Positions 22,483-35,640 of a stretch of DNA of 64,000 nucleotides are shown piece after piece (the first letter of the stretch is position 1; every line of letters starts with the position of its first letter). The stretch is taken from assembly GCA_015039465.1 (NCBI GenBank), contig MU130036.1:27905-91904 (forward strand). Reading direction: 5' to 3'. Position numbers and translations under genes: made by a program. Source of the stretch: Phlegmacium glaucopus (Eukaryota; Basidiomycota; Agaricomycetes; Agaricales; Cortinariaceae). The notes below the pieces were generated by a model that was given only the letters and a program-made list of their open reading frames with translations, had not been told where the DNA came from and did not search any database.

Positions 22483-23925
22483 ATGGACCGCGAAGAATCC
22501 AAGGATGACGCAGGCAGTGGTATGTATGCCATCTTTCTCAATGCGTACATTGATGACATAAATGTGCCGTAGCTCGCCTAGTCCTTTCGATAGATGGCGG
22601 GGGGTTCAGAGGACTTTCTTGTCTTCTCATCCTCCGACACCTGATGAAACAGATACATACCGACCCCGACTTGGACCCACCCAAACCATGTCAAGTCTTC
22701 GATCTCATTTGCGGGTCCTCAACCGGAGGGCTGATCGCCATTCTTTTGGGCCGCTTTGGTTTGAGTTGTGATGAGGCGATCGAAGTCTATGAAGAGATCG
22801 GTGCAACGATGTTCGACGGTGAAGCAGACAACGGAAAAATATGGGGACATATCATCCACGGGGAGCAATTCTCGTCTTCCAAGTTCGAAAAGAAGCTGGA
22901 AGAGATAATTGAGAAGCACACAGGAAACAAGGATATGCTTTTCAAACCCTCCACGGACGCGCCAGATGGGCTTGCTCATGATCGAACTCGAGTACAGTCA
23001 TCACTTTATTATTCGAGTCCCACGACTGAAACCAAGATAATAGACGTTCGTCACTGTTGTATCAAAAACTGGATCTGCGGGTGTCGACGCGTATCGGATT
23101 CGTTCATATCCAACGCCTCCCTCAGAAATCGACCCTTCGCCGTATGGCCATAAATGGACGATATTCCAAGGCGCACGCGGGACCTGTGCAGCTCCACTTT
23201 ACCTCTCCCCCCTCAAGATCGCAAGGGGAAACTCAGTATACTCGTTCCAAGACGCAGGGTCTTCTGGCTTCAACAACCCTGCAAAAATAGGTGTCAGCGA
23301 GGCGAAACAAGTATTCGGTGACGACGCTGCGATTACTTTGGTCAGTTTGGGTACTGGACTCAAGAGCCTCGTCGGGCAAGGAAAAGACTTGCAGGATGCG
23401 AGGAAGGTTATGGAGGAACAGGTTGACAGTGTCATGAATCAGATTGTGGAAAGCACGGAGCAGACGCGCAATCGCGATGAGAACGCTATACTTCGGCTCA
23501 TCAAAAGAGCGAAGCGGACCCACAAGAACATTCAAAACTCACCTGAACTTGTACGACGGATTGCGAAGCAACTCCTTGAAGTTGCAACCGACACAGAGAT
23601 GTCGCATAGCCAAGTCTACGAACAGTTTAAAAGAGCGTGAGTACGGTTGGTCCAAACTGCATATCGTTGGGTTATCGACGTTCGTCAATTTTCGCAGTGG
23701 CAGAGGACCACATTACTTCCGTCTGAACAACGATCAAGGATTAGGAAATGTACAGTTAACGGACTGTAAGCAGGAAAGGTTGATTGAGGAAATGACGAAC
23801 GAGTGGATAAAAAGGTCCAAAGAAGACATTTCAGGAGTCGTTAATATCATGGTGAGGACATATCTCTAGTTGCTGCTTTCCTTAATGCTGAACAGACTAC
23901 GAGCAGAAGAGGAGGAGTGCGTTGA
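22483..23925 (+). CDS. Patatin-like phospholipase, intact
   Basis: Exons are 22483-22519, 22573-22991, 23044-23636, 23698-23851 and about 23896-23925, giving about 410 residues. The first exon (MDREESKDDAGS) completes the frame into ARLVLSIDGGGFRG. The elbow is GSSTGG (Ser62) and the Asp motif is FQDAGSSGFNNPA. It is the closest relative of the two duplicated plus-strand genes (shared LSCLLIL, GEADNGKIWG and IIHGEQ segments) but clearly diverged, so it is an older paralogue. The region before the NYFRFN-type exon has an extra basic coiled stretch (ILRLIKRAKRTHKN). The last exon is short, and its acceptor is the least certain part of the model. Confidence 0.88.
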
Positions 23926-24260
23926 GAGTGACAACGAATCTTGGCACGTGAGTGATGGCTAGGCAAGCATTTTCCCATCACACAAAGTGCAAAATTACCA
24001 GAAAATTGTCCGCCTGAGCTCAATGTCGCCATTATCGAGAGCAACAGTAATGTCCACCTACCTTGATGACTTGAATGAATATATAAGTTATAAACCTTCT
24101 TGACTAAATAAATAACTGTGGAAATGAACTTAAACAGGTGAATCCCGGTGGCAAGCTAGTGAAGGACTACAAACATACTATAGATAAGACTTTAAAAGAT
24201 AAAAATCGATGGTCTTCACTGCGGCTAACTAATAACGACGCAAAGGTGATGAAATAATAA

Positions 24261-25520
24261 AGACCACGAAAGGCTCTTGACCTTGTTTACGAAGGTACTT
24301 CATCATCGTTTATCCAATTTTTTATATAAAATGATCAGGCTACATAGTCGTCGACTGTCGCAAGAAGCTTGGAATATCAAACGCCACAAGCCAGACTAGG
24401 ACACAGATAATCTCGTGAATGCGTCATTTTTTTCAGAAAATAAGGCTATGCGCGCGGCACAACTTCCGCACAAGTCAAAAGCGGGTAGCATTCGCGGCTC
24501 GAATCCCTTGACCCATGCGCAATTGAGAGAATTGGAAACTGTTGAGAAGAACAAGAGATATCGCTTTGACCCGGTATGTTAGCGGGACATAACGACTTGG
24601 AGAGGGAACGACTTGTAGAGGCAGAGAAGTTAACTGAGGTTAATTGATATATTTACAGAGACAAGGAACTTGCTCGTGGCAAGTCGGGTATCATGATGTT
24701 GGCACTGTATTTTCAAAGAGTATGTGGTTTAAAATGATCAGCTAATTTCTAGTCAAACCCATTTCGAGGTATGTTTCCTCAAACTCGAGTGAAAAGGCGG
24801 GAAGAAACAGAAGATCTCGTCTCCGATTCGATCTGGGCACGTTGTACAAATGTCAATGTCATACCTACTTTGTCCATTCATTTATGTTTATGTCCAGAAC
24901 GTGACAGTCTTGCGTGTAAAGTGGCCAAAGTGGATAGAGGGGCAATGCAATTGACTTTCGAGCATTCGATGATTAGTTGCGATTATTTATGCACGTCAGC
25001 CACTGTCCGCCACAATATTTCTCGCGTGCCTTATGCCTCGTTGATCGGAAAAGCAGTACTGTTTCGTCCCGACAAGGCGGGGCCAATATGAAACCGCCGA
25101 TAGGATTCTTCGTCATGAAATAGTATGGAATGCCTATCAAGCAGGGGATCGATAACACTCGATCCGTTGTCTCGCACCCAGGCTTTACAGCTTGTGCTAT
25201 TCCCGTAGAACGTCATGACATTGTGGTTGGGCAAGAAAGCTGCTAAGCCAACATCAGTGCAATAACGAACCATTAAGAATTGTCATCGCTTCTCTTGCGA
25301 GTGGGTTGAAAGGCCATCCATTCCCCATTCCTCAGATCTAGAACCCTGTTTCCCACAGGATGCCAGTACGTACACAGATGGTCCCTCGCAACTTTTGTAC
25401 AATAATAACTCTCCAAGTTATGCACAAGATGGAGGAGTGTTGCCATAGCACTCAAGGTGTGACTAGCGAAAGTATCCACAGGGTGCTGGCATTAGCGATT
25501 ATCGTGGTGCTTACAACTTG
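24261..25520 (+). pseudogene. TFIIIC tau131 (TFC4/Sfc4-like) fragment A
   Basis: Pieces of a TFC4-type TPR subunit are recognisable in order: RPRKALDLVYE at the left edge, SNPLTHAQLRELE near 24510, GMFPQTRVKRREETED near 24770, and the segment around 24950-25100 that in fragment B forms the exons FDDWLQLF and YEIADKILRH. Stops and frame breaks separate them. Non-coding sequence at 25380-25520 also recurs after fragments B and D. The fragment lacks the N-terminal half. It is the left flank of the first NLR unit. Confidence 0.7.
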
Positions 25521-25690
25521 CAAGTAGATAATGGGCATAACGGTCATCCCGGCCATACATGCCGCCGCATGGCAAGTCGGCATTTGACATATGCACTGCC
25601 ATAAACATAAGTATACACAGCAGTCAGAAAATAGTCAAGTACGCTCAGGTACGCTCGCTCTTTGTCTTCCTGGATGCTGGTCACAGTCTC

Positions 25691-27109
25691 ATGGCGACCT
25701 CAATACTGGCGATCACCTCAATTCCGAGCGGAGTAAGCAGATAATATCTCGCTGAATATGAGTAGCTGATCAGACCACAGATTCTGAGTACAAATCTTAC
25801 TGGGGGTTCAAGCTCAGGATCCATATCATCGATTCCTGGCTCTATTTCGACGAGTGCAACGTCGGAATCATCAGAGTATGTCCTTATATGCCCTAAATAT
25901 TGTCTTTTTAACCACAAATACTACGTAGGACGACATCGTTGCCGCCGACGACATCTAACGCAACATCTACCTCAATATCGACATCATCTTCTCTAACTTC
26001 CACCACCGAAACTTCAACAACTTCTTCAAGTAACACACCAAGCCCTTCCACCTCACCAACATTCCTTCCATCCACTTCAACTTCTATTTCTTCTACTGTA
26101 ATATCGAATTCATCAACCACTGTTGATGACCATAGCAACACAGTATGTTTCCTTACTGATTGGCTAAGAACACCTTTTTATTAATCTTTTACAGTCAACT
26201 TCGCTTCTGCCTACTACATTCGTTAATTCCCCATCAAATTCAAATGATCTCGTTTCCCGTCGTACGGCTATTATCGCAGGCACTACTACCGGTCTAATTG
26301 CCCTTGTCCTAATAATATTAGGAGCTATCTTCGCACACAGGCGACACAAACTCCGCAAATCTCTGGAAATCTCTGGAAAGAAGAAAGAAGGGAGAAGTCT
26401 CCTTGATGGGGAGGAGTTTGACGATGACGAAAGGAATATTTCGGGCATGCCGTCATATCATCATTATCCCACCCATCCCTTCCACCCTGCAGTACAATCC
26501 ACTCCGAGCTTGTTGAGATCTCGAATATCGGAAACAGGTTCGATATTTAGGGAAGAAGTATGGCCACCACCTGGGTTCGTCGACCCCATATCGAAGCAGA
26601 GCAGCCAGGTGGATTTGAGTGTGATAGTAGACGACGTTATGGGCCCCCCAATGTCCTACAAGCCTAGGCACAATTCTTCACTGTCCACTTCCAGTTCCAA
26701 TTCGAACTACTCTGGACCTTCCGCTGGGTCCTATGAACGTCGCCAGCCTACGGACGCAAGCGCTGTCTCTGCCCTTTCATCTACATCCACTTCACCTCTC
26801 TTCACCGATAAATTGTATTCTGATCCATTCCGATCTACCTCCAGACCTTCAACACCAGCGTCATCATTACCCGTTGGCGCCTCGACGCCAGTGAGTGCTG
26901 GGGTTTCCAGTACAGTCTCATACCCTACCGTTAGTCCTACCGTTAGTCCAAGTTCATCAATATCTTCTTCAGCGAGGGCCCGGTCTGGATCCCCCAACAC
27001 CCAGCCTCAAAAATCAAGTCCGTTGGCACGCGCTTTGACCGGCGATACTCAACTTTGGCTCACCCGGAATGTTCACCCTAATCGGACCCAACCTACGGCA
27101 CCCCCTTAG
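25691..27109 (+). CDS. Ser/Thr-rich single-pass membrane protein
   Basis: Four exons (25691-25732, 25781-25875, 25929-26142, 26195-27109) join in frame to give about 421 residues. The first 140 residues are almost all Ser/Thr/Pro, as in O-glycosylated extracellular stalks. One transmembrane helix follows (TAIIAGTTTGLIALVLIILG, about 141-163) with the basic stop-transfer HRRHKLRK. The cytosolic tail of about 250 residues is Ser/Pro-rich. The plan resembles fungal wall-stress sensors, but no WSC domain is seen. The start is uncertain: an open frame reaches up to an ATG at 25559 and would add a more hydrophobic N-terminus. It converges on the NLR gene at 27685. Decayed copies lie at 37577-37837 and 43270-44570. 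Confidence 0.72.
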
Positions 27110-27684
27110 CGATGTGCCAATGGACTAAGATAACACATGCCTTTTAAATCCTTCTCGACGAAAAAAAAATCGGTTTCTCGCTGTTCCTGGATTTTTTTCA
27201 GCCATGTTTTTCCAATGCTAATACAATGTCTACGTATCTCTTGAGATTTGATTGCCGCAGACACTCTTACTTTATACTTGTGCGATTTGTTCTACCACTT
27301 TCACGCCCTGACTTCAAAATGTACCTCAGACAGGAGTATGTATGTCCATGTAAACCTTCCTGGTCTAATATTCGCTGCCCGATAACGGTTGCTAACGGAC
27401 ATGTTATTATTAATACAAATTTACAAATGCCTTTGCGGACGCTATGATAGGTAACATTGAACATTTGACATCTTATACAATAACCACCCAATCACTAGGC
27501 GCCGAAACACTCTCTGTCTGTCAGGTTTTGGGTGTGCAAATTTAGAAAAGAGGTTGTACATATTTACATATTTCCTTGTGGATCCAGACATAGCCTTGGG
27601 GAACCTTGTGACCCTCTCAGACCATTGCAGGTGTCGTGCATATTTCATCCTACACCATCATTACACCATGCACTGCCGGAAAAT

Positions 27685-30600
27685 TTAAATACTTTGATAC
27701 TATGAGAGAAATTTAGTAATAAAGTAATAATGTGGAATATAATATGAGTCATACCTCTAGAACCAAAATTTCTCCTGAGGCATATCCGAGGCATATTTTT
27801 GATAAGTAACAGCTGACAGATGATGGCTTGTGGAAAGGTGGTGGGATCAAGATTTTGTGGAGGTTTATGGTATGGAATATTGTGTCATCATATATGTCAA
27901 GGAAAGATGGCTGGAGGGAGACATGAAATTTGCCTTTAAAAAATTTGTGGATATAAGAATTTATGTGGATAAAAACACCATCAGCAATTGATGATACAAC
28001 AGGTAATTGAATGTTATCAGATGAAGATGGAATAGATGTATGTCCTTTCCACACTGCTTCACACTCTCCAGTGGTTGCATTCCAGGTCCGTACAGTGTAG
28101 TCATCAGACACAGACACAATATGCATGCCATCAGGAGAGAAGACAGCAGATGTGACTGTGGCTGAATGTCCTTTCAGCTCTGCCTCACACTCATCAGATT
28201 CAGTAGAGTCATCAGATGTAGACACAGTATACATATGATGAGGAGAGAAGTCAGCAGATGTGACCCAGCTTGAATGTCCTTTTGGCTCTGTTTCACACTT
28301 CCCTGTGGCTGTATTCCAGATCTGTGCAGTTTTGTCAGAAGATGTAGACACAATGTGCAGACCATCTGGAGAGAAGTCATCAGAGGTGACTGAGTCTGAA
28401 TGTCCTTTTAGCACTGCTTCACATGCTCCTGTGGCTGTATCCCAGATACGTGCGGTGCAGTCATAAGATGCAGACACAATATGCATACCATCTGGAGAGA
28501 AGACAGCAGATGTGACTGAGTCTGAATGTCCTTTCAGCTCTGCTTCACACTCTCCTGTGGCTGTGTTCCAGATCCGGGCAGTGCAGTCATAAGATGCAGA
28601 CACAATATGCATACCATCTGGAGAGAAGACAGCAGATGTGATTAAGTCTGAATGTCCTTTCAGCTCTGCTTCACACTCTCCTGTGGCTGTATTCCAGATA
28701 CATGCAGTGCAGTCATCAGATGCAGACACAATATGCATACCATCAGGAGAAAAGACAGCAGATCTGACTGAGTCTGAATGTCCCTTCAGCTCTGCTTGAC
28801 ACTCCCCTGTGGTTGTGTTCCAGATCCGTGCAGTGCAGTCAGATGATGTAGACACAATATGCATACCATCAGGGGAAAAGACAGCAGATCTGACTGAGTC
28901 TGAATGTCCCTTCAGCTCTGCTTCACACTCCCCTGTGGTTGTGTTCCATATCAGTGCAGTGCAGTCAGATGATGTAGACACAATATGCATACCATCAGGA
29001 GAGAAGCCAGCAGATGTGACCAAGCTTGAATGTCCCATCAGCTCGGCTTCACACTCTGCCACAGCTGTATTCCATATCTGTGCAGTGCAGTCAAAAGATA
29101 CAGACACAATGTGCATACCATCAGGTGAGAAGACTGCAGATGTGACCCAGCTTGAATGTCCTCTCAGCACTGCTTCACACTCTCCTGTTGCTGTATTCCA
29201 GATCTTTGCAGTTTTGTCATGAGATGCAGACACAATATACATACTATCTGAAGAGAAGACAGCAGATCTGACTGAGCCTGAGTGTCCTTTCAGCTCTGCT
29301 TCACACTCTCCTGTGGCTGTGTTCCAGATCCGGGCAGTGCAGTCATAAGATGCAGACACAATATGCATACCATCAGGGGAGAACACAGCAGATGTGACCC
29401 ATTTTGAATGTCCTTTCAACTCCACTTCACATTCTCCTGTGGCTGTATTCCAGATCCGGGCAGTGCAGTCATAAGATGCAGACACAATATGCATACCATC
29501 AGGAGAGAAGACAGCAGATGTGACCCAGCTGGAATGTCCTTTCAGCTCTGTTTCACCCTCTCCTGTGACTGAATTCCAGATCCATGCAGTTTTGTCATAA
29601 GATGCAGACACAATATGCATACCATCTGGAGAGAAGACAGCAGATGTGACTGAGTCTGAATGTCCTTCTAGCTCTGCTTCACACTCTCCTGTTGCTGTAT
29701 TCCAGATTTGTGCAGTGAAATCATCAGATGCAGATACAATATGCATACCATCAGGAGAGAAGACAGCAGATGTGATCTGGCTTGAATGGCCTTTGAGCTC
29801 TGCTTCACACTGTCCTGTGGCTGTATTCCATATCCTTGCTGTGCAGTCATCAGATGCAGACACAATATGCATACCATCAGGAGAGAAGTCAGCATATATG
29901 ACTGAGGCTGAATGTCCTTTCAGCTCTGCTTCACACTCTCCTGTGGCTGTATTCCAGATCCATGCACTGCAGTCAGATGCAGACACAATATGCATGCCAT
30001 CAGGGGAGAAGACAGCAGATCTTGGATTCTCTGAATGTCTGAGAACAGCTTCTGATAGGTTCCATGCTCTTCTCCTTCCTAAACACAGCTTCCATGGACA
30101 GTCTATCCTACTTCCATATATCTTCCATATATCTGAATTTTCTGGGAGCCAAGCTAGTGCTGAAGGACATCCTTCAATACTGTTCTTTTTAATGAAATCA
30201 AAATTTTCCTTCAAAAACCATTCAGCATCAATCACTGCTGCTAAGAGCTTTTGCCTCTATTTTCTGTTGTCAGTCGAATTCATTTACAGCAATGAGGGTA
30301 ACTTACATTTGCACAGCTTTCTAGCTTATGCAGTGAATCCATTGCAGTTCCCAATTTCCCTAAAACACTCAAACAATCCATCCATCTCAGAAGATGTTTC
30401 TGAAAGAAATCCTTTACTTCAGCAGCTTCATCAACATCATCATAGGTAAAATGGAAGGCCCAGTTACTACAAGCATATGCAAGAGATTCAGATATCTCTC
30501 CACATTTCCTCTCTTCCAGATAAGATACCCTTTCCTTATCTGACCATTCTTTCTCCATTGAGGACAGACACTGAAGTGCTAAATGCCTATGTGAAACACA

Positions 30601-32541
30601 TGGGTCAAGGTAGTGCTTTGAAGAAAGAACTTGATTGCTGATGAAATCATAGAAGGAAGCATGTAATATTGAGATGGGCATATGAGAGCCTTGGGATGGA
30701 ATATATATCAAGGAATGAAGAGAGGACAGGGCAGCCACAGCATGTTCTAGGGATATTTCCATCAAAGCACTGATGGCAGTCATGGAAAGAGGATTATAGA
30801 CATATACAACAGCTGTGAGAACCATGTCTATATTCATCCTCTCCTTTTTATTTGTAAAGGCATAGGCAGCAGCCAAAATCCTTTCATAAAGCATATCTAG
30901 TGGATGGGTTACCCCAGATGTTGCTTCCAATTCTGAATTGACCACACCTGAAAGACGTTGAGGCATGCTAAAGCTACCCTTCTGAGCAATATATTTGCAG
31001 ACAGTTGCTGCATAAATGAACAAGGTCCCAGACATGTTCACAATGCTTTCAAGCTCAGCCTGAGGAGGCCAGTCATGCCTATTAAGCCAAATTTGGCCAT
31101 CAAGCAAGCATGCTCTGATATAAAGTTCAATATCAGCCTTTACAATCTCCTTTTCAACCTCATGAAGGATGAAGTTGGAATGAGCCCAGGATTTACCAAA
31201 AGACTCTTTGAGCCTTATTTCTGGACGGCTGGTGATAAAGAACTTTACTGGAAGTGATGTACTGTGCTTTAATATCACAGAAAGCAACTCAGCCACAAGG
31301 GACTGGTCAGAGCACTCATCCAGAGCATCAAGAACAATAACTGGGACTACTACTTCACTTGCATCCCTGTATGCAGCAGTGAGTGGTTTAAAAATGAAGT
31401 TCTGGAATTGTTTGCCAATCCTCCAAGATTTGCAGTCAGGATTGGCTTCCACTACATCTAGGATGAGATGGGACAGAGAGGGAAGATACCCACTAGCAGC
31501 CAACTGAAGGCAGATGGTGGGAATGATGCAACGAACATCACTAGTATCAACCCGAAGATGAGAAGAGAAGAAGGTACCACCAAGGGATCCGCTGTCATCA
31601 AGGATTTCACTGAATGAATAGGCGATTGTTGTTTTGCCGGTGCCAGCCATCCCATTGAGCCAGTATACCTTTGTGGTTGTATTGTCACTTGCCCACATTC
31701 GCAGTGTACCCAGGATTGCCTTGCGAGTATTTTCAGTACATCCGTTGCGTGGAGCGGGAGATGCTGCGTCGTATTCTGCAAACTCAGCACGTGGCAAGAG
31801 TTTCTCATGTAGTGTAGCCTATGAACTAGGGTTTAGTAAAGGTCGTACCACTATAAGATTATACATGCTCACCAAGATTTGAGGCTTCGTTCGTTCATTT
31901 CCACCAGCGATGAACACATTATGGACCTACAGGGGAGATAGAATTGTTAAAACGTTGCTTGATATTTACGCGGTTAAAATGATAGTGACCTGATTGGCCA
32001 TGGTAATCTTCGGTTGTGCCATATATACATGGTCAGCACCTTGGAAGAGAGACATTGGACTATGGGTGTTCGGAGACATTTGCTAAGTGAGCAGTACTTA
32101 GTGACGACGGGCGTGAGCGTAACATGATGCTGACCGTGGGTGGAGTTTCAAGTTCTGGTCCTGGACTACTAACGGAAACCGGCTGCCTTGGCACAGCAGG
32201 TATCGTTGCTGAAATAGGTACGGGAATTGGAGGGAGCATTGTGTATGCTTCCATAGTTGCAACTGGGGCGTGATCGACAGCGACCACAGGGGCCATATTA
32301 AGCGGCAAATTACTTGAAAGCACGAGGATATTAGGTATATAATCAAGGAAGGGTTGACCGGCGGGGATTCAGCTTCTCACCTTGATCCTGCATCTGTCGT
32401 TGCTATCGTATGGTTATTAGAGCTTGAACCTACATCGATCGGCGACGGTGTGGGTGGTCGTGACGAAGGAGGCAATTTCCCTTTGAAAAATCGAGTAAAT
32501 TTCTGCATGCGATTGTTCTTTGATGAACTTTCGTTCGACAT
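27685..32541 (-). CDS. NACHT-WD40 NLR-like receptor 1
   Basis: Seven exons (32541-32381, 32312-32135, 32082-31990, 31926-31873, 31818-30307, 30256-27755, 27699-27685) encode about 1,504 residues, all in phase. Residues 1-160 are a Ser/Pro-rich region ending in a short conserved segment (MSLFQGADHVYM ... VHNVFIAGGNERTKPQ) with no recognised effector domain. The NACHT NTPase follows: Walker A GMAGTGKTT (about 218-226), Walker B VIVLDALDEC (about 322-331) and sensor ITSRPE. The C-terminal half, from about residue 740, has 16 WD40 repeats of 42 residues, one shortened (near 28190). This is the architecture of fungal STAND receptors such as HET-D and HET-E, which bind a ligand through the propeller and oligomerise on nucleotide exchange. 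Probably cytosolic. Ligand and output are unknown. Confidence 0.9.
28020..30030 (-). repeat. WD40-coding 126-bp tandem repeats, NLR 1
   Basis: About 16 copies of a 126-bp unit encode GHSxxVTSAVFSPDGMHIVSASxDxTAxIWN. Copies are nearly identical outside a few codons, which points to recent amplification or gene conversion. Confidence 0.92.
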
Positions 32542-33600
32542 GATGATGATAGTCGAAAGAGAGCGAAGTTAGTGTGAAGTGGCTGTGCGAGTTTGCTCTT
32601 CCCACGGGCGAAGTTCACTATACGTACTCGTTGGCAATGGCTGCTTACATCGAGTGAGAGAGATTTATGTCCTTGTGTGAATTCGCGGAAAATACATCTA
32701 CTGTTACAAAAACTTCCCTTAAAATCTTATTTTCACTTTTATACAGTTCCACGACGATCACGTCCGCAGGTACAGGAACTGAGATCTCATTCCCTTCTCG
32801 AGTATAGGATCCTTTGGCAAAACCGTCCAAATTCAAATTCGTGAAAAGCGACAATGTGAGATGTCAGCAGCTCGGGACTATCGCCTGAGCCCTACTATGA
32901 AACAGGGATTACTGTAGGGCTGAAGTGATGACATCGGCAGGTACGGAACTAGGGTTTGTTAAAGAAGATACGAGCGACGGCTGACGCTCGTTTATTCCCT
33001 ACAGATTATTTCGAGCATTGAGCGCTGAAAGAAATACCGCTTCATTAGGCATGAGCTGAACAGAGTTTGACAGCCATTACCATCCGCTCTCAGGTATTGC
33101 CAGCGTGATTGGGAAAGCCTTAGGCAGAACGTTTACTAATATATGACAATTAGTGCACAAGGTAGGAGATACTCACTATCTCATGAGCCGTCTCTTTTAA
33201 GCTAAAGGTCAAATCCGCCGCCGTTCCTGCTACTACTCACTCCGTATCTTTTCCATTTTACGGCGCGTTTTTTTCAGGTTTGACATGTGGATGAGTGGTC
33301 CCTTGATTTTGTATCGGACATCAGGCAAAGCCTAGCGAGAAACTCATGACACCATTTGCAGGGCATCGTAGAAAAAGAAAAGTCTACAGCCTCCTTGGCT
33401 TGATGGTTTATAATTACAAATAGGTTGTCCATGTTTGCACTTCTCTCAGCCTCTGCATCACTGAATCGTAATCTTTTGCAATAATCGTCGATTTGCCCGT
33501 GGAGGCGATGGCAATTCCGCGCTGAATATGAGTAGCTGATTAGACCATTCTGGGTATAAGTTTGACTAGGGGTTAAGCCCAAGTAGTTGATTTTCTTCTT
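32542..33600. other. Region upstream of NLR 1; small frame and repeat remnants
   Basis: A 69-residue minus-strand frame at 32645-32854 (MSLFTNLNLDGFAKG) has protein-like composition but no recognised family. A short frame upstream of NLR 3 (52387-52581, MSLLTNINI) starts similarly. At about 33520-33600 a remnant of the membrane-protein 5' region (GCTGAATATGAGTAGCTGAT) is followed directly by TFIIIC fragment B. Confidence 0.4.
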
Positions 33601-33607
33601 TTTTTTA

Positions 33608-35640
33608 AAGGCTCTTGACCTGGTTTACGAAGGTAATTCAGCAGCCTATCTCCAGTCCTTATTTTCTAAAACGATCGTAGTGATCGACTCTCGCAAAACG
33701 TGGAAAACCAAACGTTGACTGAGGACACAGCTAATTCCGCAACACCTTATTATTTCCAGAAGACAAGGCTACGGACAAGTCAAAAGCGGCTAGCATTCGC
33801 GCTCAGAATCGCTTGACCCATGCGCAATTGAGAGCATTGGAAGCTCAAAGGGAGAAGGAAGCGGTCAAGGGATATCGTAGGTCAGAAGGGGTTTGGACAG
33901 TATGTTAGCGGGAGAGAAGGATTCGGAGAGGGAATGGCTTGTAGAAGCAGAGAAGTCGTTCGTGACAAGTCGGGTATGTTGACATTTCATTTTCAAGAGT
34001 GTGTGGTTGAACTGGTCCGTTACTTCCTAGTCAACCCCCTTTCGAGGCATGTTTCCTCGAGCTCGTATGAAAAGGCGGGAGGGCTGACGAGGATCGTATG
34101 GCGTCTCGACTCCAACTCAATCTGGGTACGTTGTGCAGGTGTCAATGTCGTCCACTCATTTATGCTTATGTCCAGAACGTGATAGCCTTGCTCGTAAAAG
34201 CGGACAGAAAGGTGATGCGGTCGATGAATTTCGAGGGGTCTCGTCTCGTTCGATGATTGGTTGCAATTGTTTATGCAGGTCAGCCGCAATGTTTCTCCTA
34301 TGCTGTACGCCTCGTTGATCTGAAACGTAGTACTGTTTCGTCCTGACAAGGCAGGACCAATACGAAATCGCCGATAAGATTCTTCGTCATATCATGATAT
34401 CGAATGCCTACCAAGCGAGAAAACGATAAGACTCGATCCGTTTGTGCTTTGATGAGTGAGCGTTTCGCGTCACCGTCATGCCCCGGCACTCATATGGTCT
34501 GGGATTTATAGCATGTGCTATTGCCGCAGAACGTCATGACATTGTGGTTGAACAAGCCAGAAAGCTGATAAGCCAGCATCAGTCCAATAACGAACCATTA
34601 GGAATTCTCATGGCTGCTCTTGCCAGTGGGTTGAAAATTACTGATCCGAGTCCATTCATCACCTCAACACTACAAAAACATCTCTTCCTGGAGATGAAAT
34701 TAAGTGACACCACCGTCAAAAATCCCGAGATATTGAATTGGAATCCTTCAAACAAACGCTATACCCTCACTGGGCAGGGAAAAACAACAGATCCGGACGA
34801 AGGGGGGGGACGATGACGTTGAAGAAAATGAACGTGGCAGTCTTGAGAACGAATCGATTACACATGACAAGTCTCAGCGTCCCGAGATCCCTACGAAAGA
34901 TAATCCTGTTATTGTGGCGATTTATGGGCAGATCTCCAGCGCAGAGAAGAGCCATCAAAGCGCTATATGTATGCGTTTTATTATCACACTTTGTGGTCAT
35001 TTGAAAACGATGCTAATGATTCACTATTGTAGTCCACCTGCTTCATGCATATGATTATTGCCCTGACGATCGCATGATTTTATGCCTCGCGATAGCTTCA
35101 GCTGGTCGCGCCATGCAGCGTCAGTCTGATAATCGACATCATCTAGTGGTTCAAGTACGTGTTTTCATTGTTGATCATCCAGGTGGTACCTCGTGCTTCC
35201 CCTGCCCCCTAGGCTATGGATTTTCTTTCGAAATATCGAAATCTGCGTAGAACAAATACAGAAGGAATGCATGAAGTAGAATATAACTTTGGGAGGATGT
35301 TTCATCACCTCGGTTGAGGCCTAAATTTTTATATGGTTATGGCCTTCTCATCACTATTCTTAGGGTTATATTCATATCCTGTGAAACATTATGAACGTGT
35401 CCTACGGATGGCTGAACAAAAAGGAGTAAGTCTCATTCCTCTAGATAAAGTCTTTATAATTGTTTATTTTATTATTTGATCTTTAGGACGATCGTTTTTG
35501 GCATGAAACAGTGTACAATTTGGCTCTCATCTTCGTCTTTACAGGAGCTACACCATTAGCTGATGCTTTATACCGCCGATGGCTTTCAATATTCTTACTC
35601 AGCGATAGTCCCTGGCGATTTGCAAACATTCTTGTATAAA
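33608..35640 (+). pseudogene. TFIIIC tau131 (TFC4/Sfc4-like) C-terminal half, fragment B
   Basis: This is the longest TFC4-type remnant. Readable exons with normal splice sites run KALDLVYE / VIDSRKTW, RLTHAQLRALEAQREKEAV, FDDWLQLFMQ, QYEIADKILRHIMISNAYQ, GLGFIACAIAAERHDIVVEQ ... ASGLKITDPSPFITSTLQKH, VAIYGQISSAEKSHQSAI / FHLLHAYDYCPDDRMI, and VKHYERVLRMAEQKG / DDRFWHETVYNLALIF. This is the order found in the TPR subunit tau131 of RNA polymerase III factor TFIIIC. A run of eight Gs near 34805 breaks the frame. Other breaks occur near 34430. The N-terminal half is missing. It is unlikely to make a working TFIIIC subunit; a short transcript cannot be excluded. Confidence 0.75.

Noticed and set aside
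26164..26448. 94-codon minus-strand frame opposite the membrane-protein gene
   Set aside because: It is a shadow of the transmembrane and tail exon. The plus-strand reading has splice support, a helix and paralogous copies.
31458..31808. 116-codon minus-strand frame overlapping the NACHT exon
   Set aside because: It is an out-of-frame reading of the Walker A region. The same shadow occurs at 51120-51470 because the genes are paralogues.
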